DNA of 17,742 nucleotides. It comes from JBBQVS01 sp038211295. GTDB lineage: Bacteria; Chloroflexota; Ktedonobacteria; Ktedonobacterales; Ktedonobacteraceae. The position numbers and the translations under genes are program-made. Shown piece by piece: positions 1-7,347 of the stretch. The stretch's first letter is position 1, and the number at the start of each line of letters is the position of its first letter. Location: NCBI GenBank assembly GCA_038211295.1, contig JBBQVS010000082.1, positions 1 through 17,742 on the forward strand, given 5' to 3'. The notes below the pieces were generated by a model. The model was not told where the DNA came from and ran no database searches. It was given only the letters and a program-made list of their open reading frames with translations.

Positions 1-293
1 AGCGGTGCGCCCGCGAACGACAAGAGTAGATGCAGTATCATATGAGCGGTGAAAAGATAATCGTCCGCTAGTCTGTCAAGTGGCGTGAAGAGCGTCCAAA
101 AGATAATGTTGATGCCAAGCAGAAACGCGAAGACTTGCCGACCTTTGACCTCAGCAGCAAGATGATATTTCACACGCAGAGGTCCTACGCCATACAGATA
201 TAGAACGATAATAACAATGGTGCCGAGAATAATTGACGGTTGCCAGTTCCATGCTGTTAGCCAGAAGTTCAAACCCAGATTTGCGTTGTTCAT
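1..293 (-). CDS. ctaG: CtaG-like cytochrome c oxidase assembly membrane protein (partial, N-terminal part)
   Basis: This is the first 97 codons of a membrane protein that runs off the left edge of the window. The start is the ATG at 293-291, preceded 7 nt upstream by a GGAAAGG ribosome binding site (complement of 301-307). A first membrane segment (SIILGTIVIIVLYLYGVGPL) is followed by a second around FAFLLGINIIFWTLF, then the conserved-looking stretch HMILHLLLSFAGAP. That pattern resembles the caa3-oxidase assembly factor CtaG family, where an S/T-A-H-M-x-x-H-x-L-L motif follows the second helix. CtaG proteins help mature the copper centres of heme-copper oxidases in Gram-positive-type membranes. 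The gene diverges from ctaB and sco, which serve the same oxidase, and this supports the call. Only the N-terminus is visible, so the family is likely but not proven. Confidence 0.72.
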   Translation of the reverse strand, partial: MNNANLGLNFWLTAWNWQPSIILGTIVIIVLYLYGVGPLRVKYHLAAEVKGRQVFAFLLGINIIFWTLFTPLDRLADDYLFTAHMILHLLLSFAGAP

Positions 294-325
294 GATTTTG
301 CCTTTCCAGTATCACCCTCGCTAAT

Positions 326-354
326 ACTATAACAGGAGAAGAAAAGGGTTACAA
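326..354 (-). promoter_or_regulatory. Predicted sigma70-type promoter for the ctaG-like gene
   Basis: Read on the minus strand, TTGTAA (complement of 349-354) is followed by a 17-nt spacer and TATAGT (complement of 326-331). The predicted start of transcription is near 319. This leaves a short leader that contains the GGAAAGG ribosome binding site. Spacing is ideal and the -10 matches 5 of 6 consensus bases, but there is no experimental support. Confidence 0.5.
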
Positions 355-391
355 GAAGCCTCCCCTGTTCAGGCACTTGTAAGGTGAGGTG

Positions 392-411
392 TAGTACCTG
401 CAAGGGTACTA
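392..411 (+). other. Small hairpin in the ctaB leader
   Basis: TAGTACC (392-398) and GGTACTA (405-411) form a perfect 7-bp stem with a 6-nt loop. An AGGAGGG Shine-Dalgarno-like string follows at 414-420. That string is about 50 nt before the chosen ctaB start, so it is not that gene's ribosome binding site. Its role is unknown; it could be a leader structure or chance. Confidence 0.3.
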
Positions 412-470
412 TCAGGAGGGACGACGACAATAGGAAGCGTCTGAATATTTATCAAAGGGGATACCCCGCA

Positions 471-1442
471 ATGACGACACACAATATACATGAGATACAG
501 CCTACAAGTGAAAGTATAGAAAACGTGAGTGAAGTTGTATTAGTAGAGAAGAAAAGTAAGCCTGAAGTTGGCCCCATTCGCCAGATAATTGCGAGTTATG
601 TCAATTTAATTAAGCCACATGTAACTGTGTTGCTGCTGGGGACAACGGCGGCGGCGATGACGATTGCGAAGGGAGCATTTCCTGCGCTCGGCCTGTTGCT
701 GGCTACCCTACTGGGAGGCGCGATGGCGGCAGGGAGTGCGAACTGTATCAATTGCTATATAGACCGCGACATTGATCAGATTATGGGGCGTACACAACGC
801 CGCTCACTGCCTGCTGGTAAAGTACAACCGACGCACGCGCTTATCTTCGGCGTCATCCTGGGGATTAGCTCGTTTATCGTCCTTTACTTCCTCGTCAATC
901 TGCTAAGTGCAATTCTGGCGTTTTCCGCCATTCTCTTCTATGTCTTCGTCTATACACTTGGCTTGAAGCGCACAACCGCGCAAAACATCGTGATTGGCGG
1001 GGCAGCGGGTGCCGTCCCCGTACTTGTTGGATGGGCGGCGGTAACAAACTCGCTGAGCCTACCCGCCTTCTGGCTCTTCGCGATCATCTTCTACTGGACT
1101 CCCCCCCACTTCTGGGCGTTAGCATTGCTTATTCAGAAGGATTACGCGAAAGCAAACATTCCCATGTTGCCCGTCATGATGGGTGAGCATGAGACGCGCA
1201 AACAGATATTCTTGTATTCGTTGATGTTACTCGCCGTAACGTTTGTGCTGTTCTTAACACACACAATGGGATATATTTACCTTGTATCGGCGACAATACT
1301 TGGTGGTATCCTGCTCTATATGGCGGTAAAGCTTATGGTCGATCATACAAAGGATTGGGCGCGTACCATTTTCTGGTACTCCAACTGCTATCTCGCGGCA
1401 ATCTTTGCGGTTATGGTAGTTGATAGGGTGATACATTTTTAG
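471..1442 (+). CDS. ctaB: Protoheme IX farnesyltransferase (heme O synthase)
   Basis: CtaB/CyoE is a polytopic membrane enzyme that transfers a farnesyl group from farnesyl diphosphate to heme B, making heme O, the precursor of heme A for aa3-type oxidases. The 323-residue product has the hallmark Asp-rich prenyl-diphosphate site NCINCYIDRDIDQIMGRT (residues 91-108), the PPHFWALAL motif (211-219) and the ANIPMLPVMMGE loop (228-239). Many hydrophobic helices follow a hydrophilic N-terminal extension of about 45 residues. The start chosen is ATG 471, with an AAAGGGG ribosome binding site 10 nt upstream. The frame stays open back to a GTG at 384, but that adds a Cys/Arg-rich stretch unlike the family. 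The gene is followed after about 25 nt by the sco gene, so the two probably form an operon for oxidase maturation. Confidence 0.95.
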   Translation: MTTHNIHEIQPTSESIENVSEVVLVEKKSKPEVGPIRQIIASYVNLIKPHVTVLLLGTTAAAMTIAKGAFPALGLLLATLLGGAMAAGSANCINCYIDRDIDQIMGRTQRRSLPAGKVQPTHALIFGVILGISSFIVLYFLVNLLSAILAFSAILFYVFVYTLGLKRTTAQNIVIGGAAGAVPVLVGWAAVTNSLSLPAFWLFAIIFYWTPPHFWALALLIQKDYAKANIPMLPVMMGEHETRKQIFLYSLMLLAVTFVLFLTHTMGYIYLVSATILGGILLYMAVKLMVDHTKDWARTIFWYSNCYLAAIFAVMVVDRVIHF

Positions 1443-1468
1443 CTTACGGTAAGAAATCAAGGATGGTT

Positions 1469-2083
1469 ATGAATTGGCGTCTCGCCTCGCGGCTCTCGGT
1501 GCTAACAATGGCAGTGCTGGTAATTGTGGTTGTTACCATTGCCCAGACGAATAAAGGATTGTTTTCTGGTGCTTCTACAGCAGGGTTGCAGGGCAGTGAT
1601 CTCGGCCGCACAATGGCTCCAAATTTTACCCTGACAGATCAGAATGGCACACAGGTTTCGCTCGCGCAATTTAAGGGGAAACCCGTTATATTGACGTTTT
1701 TGTATACGCACTGTCCCGACCAGTGTCCCCTCACAGCAGAACGCTTACACACGGCACTTGTTGCGCTGGGGGGCGACGCCGCGAAGGTGGGTGTCATCGC
1801 CGTGAGTACCGACCCTAAAGGGGATACGATGGCTGCGGCACAGAAATTCACATTGCAACATGGCATGCAAGACTACTGGCACTACCTAACAGGGACGCAA
1901 GATACGCTGAGTCCTGTCTGGGCCTCCTATAACATCTACGCTCAAGGGCAGCAACAATCGGTTGATCATACGCTGGCGATTTATCTTATTGATAAGCAGG
2001 GACGCGAACGCTCGTTTTATGGTGGCACAAACTTCAAACCCGACCAAATCACAGGCGACCTTAAAATTCTACTAAAAGAATAG
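1469..2083 (+). CDS. sco: SCO1/SenC-type copper chaperone for cytochrome c oxidase
   Basis: This is a thioredoxin-fold protein anchored to the membrane that delivers copper to the CuA site of cytochrome c oxidase. It has an N-terminal hydrophobic anchor (roughly residues 10-27), then the typical entry AxNFTLTDQNG. The copper motif CPDQC follows (Cys82 and Cys86 counted from ATG 1469), and the third ligand is the conserved His (167) in VDHTLAIYLID. All three copper ligands are therefore present. ATG 1469 was preferred over ATG 1463 because the AAGGA-like ribosome binding site at 1459-1463 sits about 6 nt before it; the two differ by only two residues. The gene follows ctaB closely and ends just before a strong hairpin, so it is the last gene of the unit. 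The length is about 204 residues, normal for the family. Confidence 0.92.
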   Translation: MNWRLASRLSVLTMAVLVIVVVTIAQTNKGLFSGASTAGLQGSDLGRTMAPNFTLTDQNGTQVSLAQFKGKPVILTFLYTHCPDQCPLTAERLHTALVALGGDAAKVGVIAVSTDPKGDTMAAAQKFTLQHGMQDYWHYLTGTQDTLSPVWASYNIYAQGQQQSVDHTLAIYLIDKQGRERSFYGGTNFKPDQITGDLKILLKE

Positions 2084-2092
2084 TCACACAAA

Positions 2093-2132
2093 AGAGGCAT
2101 AGCAGGAAATAGATACTTTCTGCTATGCCTCT
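2093..2132. terminator. Shared hairpin terminator between convergent sco and GlsB-like genes
   Basis: AGAGGCATAGCAG (2093-2105) pairs perfectly with CTGCTATGCCTCT (2120-2132). The stem can extend inward by a G-U and two A-U pairs. The minus-strand side is followed by TTTGTGTG and fits a weak T-tract for the GlsB-like gene. The plus side lacks a clear T run. Its position between two convergent stop codons suggests bidirectional use. Confidence 0.7.
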
Positions 2133-2163
2133 CGTAACGATTAGAGTAGTAGTGTGAAATGCA

Positions 2164-2511
2164 TTAGAGAGCGCGACGCGTGCGTGAGGAGCCTCTATAG
2201 GTGATAGCACGCCAGATGAGGACAAGCAAAATAGCACCGATAAATGCTCTAATAAGTGGAACACCAAGTAAGTAGATGTCGCCAATGCCGCCAATAACAA
2301 GAACGCGCGTCATAAGCCAGATGCCAATCAGGGCAACAATAATTGAACCAATGATGCCGAAGGGAACACTCGATTTGACAATGCGTTCCGCAAGATAGCC
2401 GATAATAGCGGCAATAACAAGATAAAGAATAAGATCAAGCCCGATAGAAAAAACGTTGCTGCCAATTTTTACGGTGATACCGTCTGCAACTACCAGTAGG
2501 GATGCCATCAT
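2164..2511 (-). CDS. Small membrane protein, GlsB/YeaQ/YmgE (transglycosylase-associated) family
   Basis: The product is about 115 residues and almost entirely hydrophobic. Three helices are visible: one around LDLILYLVIAAIIGYLAERI, a glycine-rich one around FGIIGSIIVALIGIWLMTRVL, and a C-terminal one around LIRAFIGAILLVLIWRAI, ending in a basic tail. The AAIIGYLAERI and GIIGSIIVALIGIWL pattern is that of the GlsB/YeaQ/YmgE family, common small stress-associated membrane proteins of unknown molecular function. It is longer than the usual 80-90 residues at both ends. The start is ATG 2511, with AAAGGAGAA 8 nt upstream; an ATG one codon downstream is also possible. The frame is open further upstream, but that would include the ribosome binding site. 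The gene converges on sco. Confidence 0.72.
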   Translation of the reverse strand: MMASLLVVADGITVKIGSNVFSIGLDLILYLVIAAIIGYLAERIVKSSVPFGIIGSIIVALIGIWLMTRVLVIGGIGDIYLLGVPLIRAFIGAILLVLIWRAITYRGSSRTRRAL

Positions 2512-2689
2512 GGTAAATTCTCCTTTACACAACTACCCGCTCTATTTCGCGCTGCCGAGTAGCGTAGATGCACCACGTTAGAGCGTGAAGCACCTTACTT
2601 GTTATACGCAAGGGTATACTGTACAGTTTCATTTTGTAGCGGACGAGAAGGCCGTTCGTACCTCTTGACAATATCTTTACAACTTTTTC

Positions 2690-2718
2690 TTGACTCTTGA
2701 GGTTGCTTACGGTATTCT
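2690..2718 (+). promoter_or_regulatory. Predicted sigma70-type promoter for the HTH-GAF regulator operon
   Basis: TTGACT (2690-2695), a 17-nt spacer and TATTCT (2713-2718) give a good sigma70-like promoter. Transcription would start near 2725. This rules against the in-frame TTG at 2690 as the start codon of the following gene, since it would lie within the -35 element. Confidence 0.55.
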
Positions 2719-2730
2719 CTGCCTGTATGC

Positions 2731-2741
2731 TACATTTTGTA
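2731..2741. promoter_or_regulatory. Candidate operator palindrome near the transcription start
   Basis: TACA-TTT-TGTA is a perfect short palindrome lying at about +6 to +16 of the predicted transcript. The core CATTTTGTAG (2733-2742) occurs a second time about 100 bp upstream at 2630-2639. A repeated site near the promoter of a DNA-binding protein gene suggests autoregulation, but sites this short can occur by chance. Confidence 0.3.
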
Positions 2742-2764
2742 GAGTAAGCACAACCATTGACAGG

Positions 2765-3784
2765 ATGGACAAATTGGTCGATAAAAAGATGAATAGTGGT
2801 AAGATTTTTGAATGGCGCATCTTACTGGGCAAGATTATTAGTGATACGCAGGAGAGACGCCGCATCGCGCATATGATGGGAGTAAATAACGCCACCTTGA
2901 CGCGTTGGTCCAAGGGTATATCTAAGCCTCGCCCGGACGGTTTACACAAACTGACACAGGCAACGCCCACGCATCGTCAGCAATTTCTTGAACTCATTCC
3001 GCAAGAGTTCCCAGAGATTTCGATGGAAAAGCGATCAGAGGCAAAGGACGTAGTTCAAGAAATTCCTGTAGCTTTTTTTGAACACATCCTGGATGCACAT
3101 GTTGCGCGGCAACCACTATCACGTGCCTCGTCGATTCGTGTAGCCATCGTCCAGCAAATTTTGAGTCAGCTTGACCCTGACATGAACGGTTTAGCCGCCA
3201 GTATTAGCGTCTGCGTGCCACCGCGAGCAGGTATCATACGAAGCATGAGCGAGAACCTGGGACGTGGAACAGCACCCTGGCATGGTCAACTCGAATATCA
3301 GATAAGCTTCCTGGGCATCGAGTCACCACAGGGATGTGCCGTCTCGCAAGGCCATCCAATCGTGATGCACAGTCACAAAGAGAAAATGATGTACTACCCC
3401 GATCATGAGGTTGCATGGGAAGAAAGCGCAATCGCATGCCCCATACTGCAAGCTGGTAACGTGGCGGGTTGTCTCTACATTTCAAGTACCCAGCCAGAAT
3501 TCTTCATAGATACAATTCAAAGTATTGTCAGAACGTATGCGAAACTACTAACACTTGGCTTCGCGCCACACGAGTTTTATACTAGAGAGCAGATAATGTT
3601 GGGCATTATGCCAGCAAATGCTATACAGCAGACGCGCTTGCATCAATTTCAGCAACGTATCTCACAGCGAATGCGAGAAATGCAGCGTTGTAGGCCAGTT
3701 CTGAGGCCGGAAGCGGAAATAAGCGTGCTGCAAGACTTAGAGGATGAGTTATTGCATATTCCTAATGAGGAAGCAGGAGCGTAA
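2765..3784 (+). CDS. HTH (XRE-like) transcriptional regulator with a GAF-like sensor domain
   Basis: The product is about 339 residues. An N-terminal helix-turn-helix lies at about residues 29-57 (IAHMMGVNNATLTRWSKG, with the second helix reading the operator). It resembles XRE-type domains but is less canonical. After a linker, residues of about 125-275 look like a GAF domain, ending with the pattern ACPILQAGNVAGCLYISS, typical of the last GAF strands; the ligand cannot be predicted. A Glu/Arg-rich, probably helical C-terminus follows. The start is uncertain: ATG 2765, TTG 2774 and ATG 2789 are all possible, and none has a strong ribosome binding site. ATG 2765 is used because it gives a leader of about 40 nt from the predicted promoter. 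The stop codon lies 1 nt before the next gene's start, so the pair is translationally coupled. Confidence 0.75.
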   Translation: MDKLVDKKMNSGKIFEWRILLGKIISDTQERRRIAHMMGVNNATLTRWSKGISKPRPDGLHKLTQATPTHRQQFLELIPQEFPEISMEKRSEAKDVVQEIPVAFFEHILDAHVARQPLSRASSIRVAIVQQILSQLDPDMNGLAASISVCVPPRAGIIRSMSENLGRGTAPWHGQLEYQISFLGIESPQGCAVSQGHPIVMHSHKEKMMYYPDHEVAWEESAIACPILQAGNVAGCLYISSTQPEFFIDTIQSIVRTYAKLLTLGFAPHEFYTREQIMLGIMPANAIQQTRLHQFQQRISQRMREMQRCRPVLRPEAEISVLQDLEDELLHIPNEEAGA

Positions 3785-3785
3785 G

Positions 3786-4640
3786 ATGACACAAAATGAG
3801 AGAACCTATCTTACAGACTCGGAGAGCGCGTTGGAGGTGGCGCGTCTCCTCGATCAAGATAAAGTGATGACACGAGGCATGGGGGGCGTTCTCCCTGAAC
3901 AGGAAGACCTTAATTTTAGCAGCGTTTCGCGGATTCTCGATATAGCGTGTGGCCCCGGTGGCTGGGTGCATGAGGTGGCGCGGCAATATCCACATATCGA
4001 GGTGACAGGTATTGATATTAGCAAGAACACTATTAAGTATGCAAAGGCTCATGCACAGGTGCTCAAGCTGAACAACGCGCATTTCGCGGAAATGAATGCG
4101 TTAAAGCCACTGGAATTTCCCGACAATTATTTTGACATTGTGAATATGCGAACGGTGGTTGGTTTTGTGCTACCCGATCTCTGGGCCGGATATCTAGCGG
4201 AATGTAAGCGCGTGCTCTGCTCAGGTGGCATTCTACGCTTAACCGAAGGAGAGTATGGTTTCACAAATAAACCAGCTCATGAAACCTTTATGGCACTCAT
4301 CAATCAAGCACAGCATCGAGCACATCACAGTTTTTCGCCGACAGGTCATAATGCAGGGATGATTCCTATGTTACGTCCTTTGCTCAAGCAGGCAGGCATC
4401 CAGAACTTGCAGAGTCGAGCGCACGTTATTGACTACTCTATTGATATGGAAGCTCATGCAGAGGGTGTGCAAGATATTACGAATGTGCTGGAACTTATCG
4501 AACCTCTTTTCTTAGCGACAAAGGTAGTTGCGTCAGCAGAGGAGTATGCCACACTCCACTCTCAAGTGTTAGAAGAGATACAAGACGAAGGTTTTAGCGC
4601 GGTCTCGATTATGCTTACTGTATGGGGTGAGAAACCATAA
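3786..4640 (+). CDS. Class I SAM-dependent methyltransferase (UbiE/Methyltransf-25 type)
   Basis: The product has 284 residues. Motif I of the Rossmann-like SAM site is ILDIACGPGG (residues 50-59). The acidic residue that binds the SAM ribose is Asp77 in VTGIDIS. Motif II-like NYFDIVNMRTV and the following strand VLCSGGILRLTEGEYG complete the fold. The C-terminal third is more variable and probably forms the substrate lid; the substrate is unknown. The start is ATG 3786, with AGGAG at 3775-3779. The frame extends upstream into the regulator gene, but ATG 3786 is just after that gene's stop and has the only good ribosome binding site. Coupling to the HTH-GAF gene suggests that the regulator controls this enzyme or shares its pathway. 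Confidence 0.88.
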   Translation: MTQNERTYLTDSESALEVARLLDQDKVMTRGMGGVLPEQEDLNFSSVSRILDIACGPGGWVHEVARQYPHIEVTGIDISKNTIKYAKAHAQVLKLNNAHFAEMNALKPLEFPDNYFDIVNMRTVVGFVLPDLWAGYLAECKRVLCSGGILRLTEGEYGFTNKPAHETFMALINQAQHRAHHSFSPTGHNAGMIPMLRPLLKQAGIQNLQSRAHVIDYSIDMEAHAEGVQDITNVLELIEPLFLATKVVASAEEYATLHSQVLEEIQDEGFSAVSIMLTVWGEKP

Positions 4641-4715
4641 GAGAAACTCCCCACGTACACACCCCCAGAGCGATACCCATTTGTACTCTATAGATTGTCA
4701 CACAGTATGAAATAG

Positions 4716-4744
4716 TGTACATTTGAGTAGACTGTTTGTATAAT
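4716..4744 (+). promoter_or_regulatory. Possible promoter upstream of the glutamic peptidase
   Basis: A perfect TATAAT (4739-4744) is preceded at 17 nt by TGTACA (4716-4721), a weak -35. Transcription from it would start near 4750, inside or just before the AAGGGAG ribosome binding site at 4748-4754, which would be an unusually short leader. An alternative is TTGTCA (4695-4700) with TACATT (4718-4723). The imperfect inverted repeat ACAGTAT-gaa-ATAGTGT (4703-4719) overlaps this region. Confidence 0.35.
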
Positions 4745-4765
4745 GCGAAGGGAGTTTCTAAGACT

Positions 4766-5674
4766 ATGCGTAATGTCCCCGGTGTGCGTAGTGCGCCCCC
4801 ATCTCCCCAGTGGATTGGGTCTGTTTTTCTGATGCTGCTCGCGATAAGTGTCTTTCTCTTTTCCGTCACAGCGTCCTTTGCTCATAATCTGGACGCGTTG
4901 AACCGTTTTTCTGACGGCGGCCATGACTTTGGTCTACACGGGGGCATTCACAAGATAGCCCCCAATGTGATTGGTATTCCTGCTGGTATGTCCCCAAAGA
5001 CTAGTTTTCAGGGTTCCTATAACTGGTCAGGTTTCTTTGTCGGTACGGGTTCAGGGAATGGTTTCAAAGAAGTTACAGGCAATTGGAATACGCCCTGTAC
5101 ATTGGGAACCATCAATAGTAATCACATTACCGCCGAGTGGGTGGGGCTTGGTGGCTATTACGGAAACGGTAATCTGCTCCAAACTGGAACCGTGTTGCTT
5201 TCCGATGGTCGTTTTCACATCTTCTATGAGCTATTTCCCAATCCGCCAATAATCACGAATCAAAGCTTCAGTTGTGGGAACGCGTTCACTGCTGAAGTAG
5301 ACTATAATTTCATTAGTACAGGCACAAACAAAAATCACGTTTACATAAAAAATACGACAACAGGCTTCACGCTTGATACCACCTTGGGAGGGTTGCAACC
5401 AGACCTCGAAAGCGCGGAGTGGATTGATGAGCGTCCCAGCTGCGGTGGTGGCAATGTCACCGATCTTGCGAACTTTCACTACGTCAACTGGTCCAACACC
5501 TTAGCGCGTCCCAACTTCGCCGGTGGTGCCTACTGGGGAATTGGAACCTTTGTCAACACAAATCTCTCAATGCAGGATCACAGTGGCAACGTTCTAGCGC
5601 ATCCTGATGGCCTGAAAGCGAATAATACTTTCACAGATCGCTGGTACAATACCGGTAATGACGGACATTGCTAG
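4766..5674 (+). CDS. Secreted G1 (eqolisin) family glutamic endopeptidase
   Basis: The product has 302 residues: a signal peptide (hydrophobic core about residues 17-35, likely cleavage after SFA near residue 39), a short propeptide-like segment, and a beta-rich catalytic domain from about residue 82. Domain hallmarks include SYNWSGFFV (84-92), ITAEWVGLGG (121-130), LLQTGT (137-142) and AEWIDERPS (217-225). Aligned by eye to scytalidoglutamic peptidase, Gln139 corresponds to the catalytic Gln53 in LQTG, and Glu222 to the catalytic Glu136. Both catalytic residues are therefore present. Eqolisins are acid-active proteases best known from fungi, with scattered bacterial members. Cys111, Cys170 and Cys226 might form disulfides. 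ATG 4766 is used with AAGGGAG about 11 nt upstream; an in-frame TTG at 4736 would add 10 residues but overlaps the candidate -10. Confidence 0.92.
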   Translation: MRNVPGVRSAPPSPQWIGSVFLMLLAISVFLFSVTASFAHNLDALNRFSDGGHDFGLHGGIHKIAPNVIGIPAGMSPKTSFQGSYNWSGFFVGTGSGNGFKEVTGNWNTPCTLGTINSNHITAEWVGLGGYYGNGNLLQTGTVLLSDGRFHIFYELFPNPPIITNQSFSCGNAFTAEVDYNFISTGTNKNHVYIKNTTTGFTLDTTLGGLQPDLESAEWIDERPSCGGGNVTDLANFHYVNWSNTLARPNFAGGAYWGIGTFVNTNLSMQDHSGNVLAHPDGLKANNTFTDRWYNTGNDGHC

Positions 5675-5685
5675 TAGCTCTTGTC

Positions 5686-5719
5686 AAGCGTCGGACGTAA
5701 TATATCGCGTCCGACGCTT
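5686..5719. terminator. Shared hairpin between convergent peptidase and DnaJ-zinc-finger-like genes
   Basis: AAGCGTCGGACG (5686-5697) and CGTCCGACGCTT (5708-5719) form a perfect 12-bp GC-rich stem with a 10-nt loop. There is no clean T run on either side, so it is either an atypical intrinsic terminator or a transcript-end stabiliser used in both directions. It fills the gap between the two stop codons. Confidence 0.65.
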
Positions 5720-5728
5720 ACGAATAAG

Positions 5729-7255
5729 TTATTTGTTCTCTGAAGGTGTTTCTTCGTTCTCTTCACTGATATTGTACGGTGGAACCTCAACGGGAACGCG
5801 ATAGCCACCACCATATGTTGTGGTTGGTGGTGTGGTCTCTCCTGGCACTACAGGCATCAAGAGATCAGTTGAAATGGCCTTAACAAGCCGCTCGATACGC
5901 TCCCAGCGTGCGGGATAGCGATCCGCGTAAAACTTTTCGCGCCCTTCCGCGTCATAGGCGCAAAAGATATACTCTTGCGTACCATAGCGGTAACTCACGC
6001 GTGTATATGGAATACGCACCAACTCGACAACCTGAAGCGTAGCACGTGATGCTGCCTGTGTACTATCGTTTGGTTGCAGCGGCTTCGTTGTACTGCGTGG
6101 CTTTTCCTCCCTCTCGGCATGTACAAGCATCACGGCGGTATTCCATACATCCATCGGAACACCGTTCGGGGCAATATCAGGCAAGAACGCATCATCGACT
6201 TCTGCGTTGTAAACGAGTTCGCCACCCGCATTGAGCAGTTGCTGCTGTGGAATGATGCTCTCACCGACGATACGCGTCTGAACGTTCAAATCAAAACGTC
6301 GCGCGATCTCCCGATGGCGTACAACCTTCCCCGTGCCACCACAATTGGCGCATAGCGACATCTTTGTACCCTCGCATGTCGCGCACACGCGCTTGCCATT
6401 GCCACACGTGCAATCAACCTCGCCACTCATACAATCAGGACAGGGGACAGTTGGCCCTTTTCCCGCTGGATCAGCGTCGATTGGGTTGGGAATTGGCACA
6501 CCCTGCTGCCGAATAGTCTCGAACACGTCCGAGACGCGCTCGCCTACAGAGTTTGCGACATTCTCCGCTTGCTTCTTGAGAAATGGCTTCTTTTCGCCCA
6601 CAGTCCAGTCCGCGACATACCCACGCCCACGACAGGTGGTACATTTCTTCTTCGTGCGCCCCTTGCACTCTGGACAAACAATCCAGCCGCGTCCATTACA
6701 AGAAACACACAGGCTACGGCCAGTACCATTACAGGTAATACACGCGGCAACCTCTTCTAAACCTTCCAGTTTGGTATGACTGGCGGGAGCTTTCAGGCTC
6801 GTGACCTCTGGTAAATCGTAATCCCAGACGGGCAAGATCGGTTGTGGCTTGTTGCTCGCAGAACGACCTGTATATGGCTCTGTCACGGACTCCATCGCGC
6901 GGGTTTCCCAGCGTGTCTGTACGGTGACTTCCCATACCTCATCGTTTTGCCATGAAACGATATCCATATATGTGCCGAGATCTTTGGCGACACGCCAATT
7001 TTCGTTGCTCCACAAATTCGCAAGCTGACGAATACGCTGCTCATCAAGGCTCGTCGCCTGACGTGGTGCGGGTGCTGTCTGCGCCTGCTGCCAGTAATCG
7101 CTGGCCTTATCCACAACGCGCTTAATGCGTTGCTGCGCCTCGTTCGCACTCTGCGAGAAGGCTTTTTTGACCTCTTCCAATCGCTTGTCTATCTCTTCTT
7201 TATTTGGTTGGCCCTGCTTGAAAAGCGGGTCCTGTGGCTCCCAATTATCGCTCAT
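5729..7255 (-). CDS. Cys-rich protein with two DnaJ-type zinc-finger clusters, no J domain (SSUH2-like)
   Basis: The product has 508 residues, with no signal peptide or membrane segment. After a helical, charged N-terminal region (1-60), cluster 1 (residues 172-208) holds four CXXC motifs (CITC, CVSC, CPEC, CTTC), several in the CXXCXGXG form of the DnaJ zinc finger. Cluster 2 (272-305) holds CPDC, CTC (CXC instead of CXXC), CATC and CANC. Zinc binding is therefore likely. The C-terminal part (about 310-470), with VVRHREIARRFDLNV and later IPYTRVSYRYGTQEYIFCAY and DRYP, resembles the C-terminal domain of SSUH2/ssu-2 proteins; this is by eye only. The J domain needed for Hsp70 stimulation is absent, so it is not a DnaJ. 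ATG 7255 is preceded by AAGGGAG at good spacing. The cellular role is unknown. Confidence 0.8.
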   Translation of the reverse strand: MSDNWEPQDPLFKQGQPNKEEIDKRLEEVKKAFSQSANEAQQRIKRVVDKASDYWQQAQTAPAPRQATSLDEQRIRQLANLWSNENWRVAKDLGTYMDIVSWQNDEVWEVTVQTRWETRAMESVTEPYTGRSASNKPQPILPVWDYDLPEVTSLKAPASHTKLEGLEEVAACITCNGTGRSLCVSCNGRGWIVCPECKGRTKKKCTTCRGRGYVADWTVGEKKPFLKKQAENVANSVGERVSDVFETIRQQGVPIPNPIDADPAGKGPTVPCPDCMSGEVDCTCGNGKRVCATCEGTKMSLCANCGGTGKVVRHREIARRFDLNVQTRIVGESIIPQQQLLNAGGELVYNAEVDDAFLPDIAPNGVPMDVWNTAVMLVHAEREEKPRSTTKPLQPNDSTQAASRATLQVVELVRIPYTRVSYRYGTQEYIFCAYDAEGREKFYADRYPARWERIERLVKAISTDLLMPVVPGETTPPTTTYGGGYRVPVEVPPYNISEENEETPSENK

Positions 7256-7278
7256 TCTCTCTGCTCCCTTATCACTGT

Positions 7279-7292
7279 AACAGGTGCCTGTT
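7279..7292. promoter_or_regulatory. Candidate operator palindrome upstream of the Cys-rich gene
   Basis: AACAGG-TG-CCTGTT is a perfect inverted repeat lying 24 nt upstream of the start at 7255. A possible -10 (TATAAC, complement of 7308-7313) sits just further upstream, so the palindrome would lie in the early transcribed region, where a repressor could act. No clear -35 is seen. Confidence 0.25.
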
Positions 7293-7347
7293 TTTGCTTG
7301 TTATCAGTTATACGAGGGATGGGGAAGCAGGTTGTAGCGGAAGAAAT

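Noticed and set aside
384..470. Extended start (GTG 384) for ctaB
   Set aside because: It adds 29 residues of Cys/Arg-rich sequence unlike the family, while ATG 471 has its own AAAGGGG ribosome binding site.
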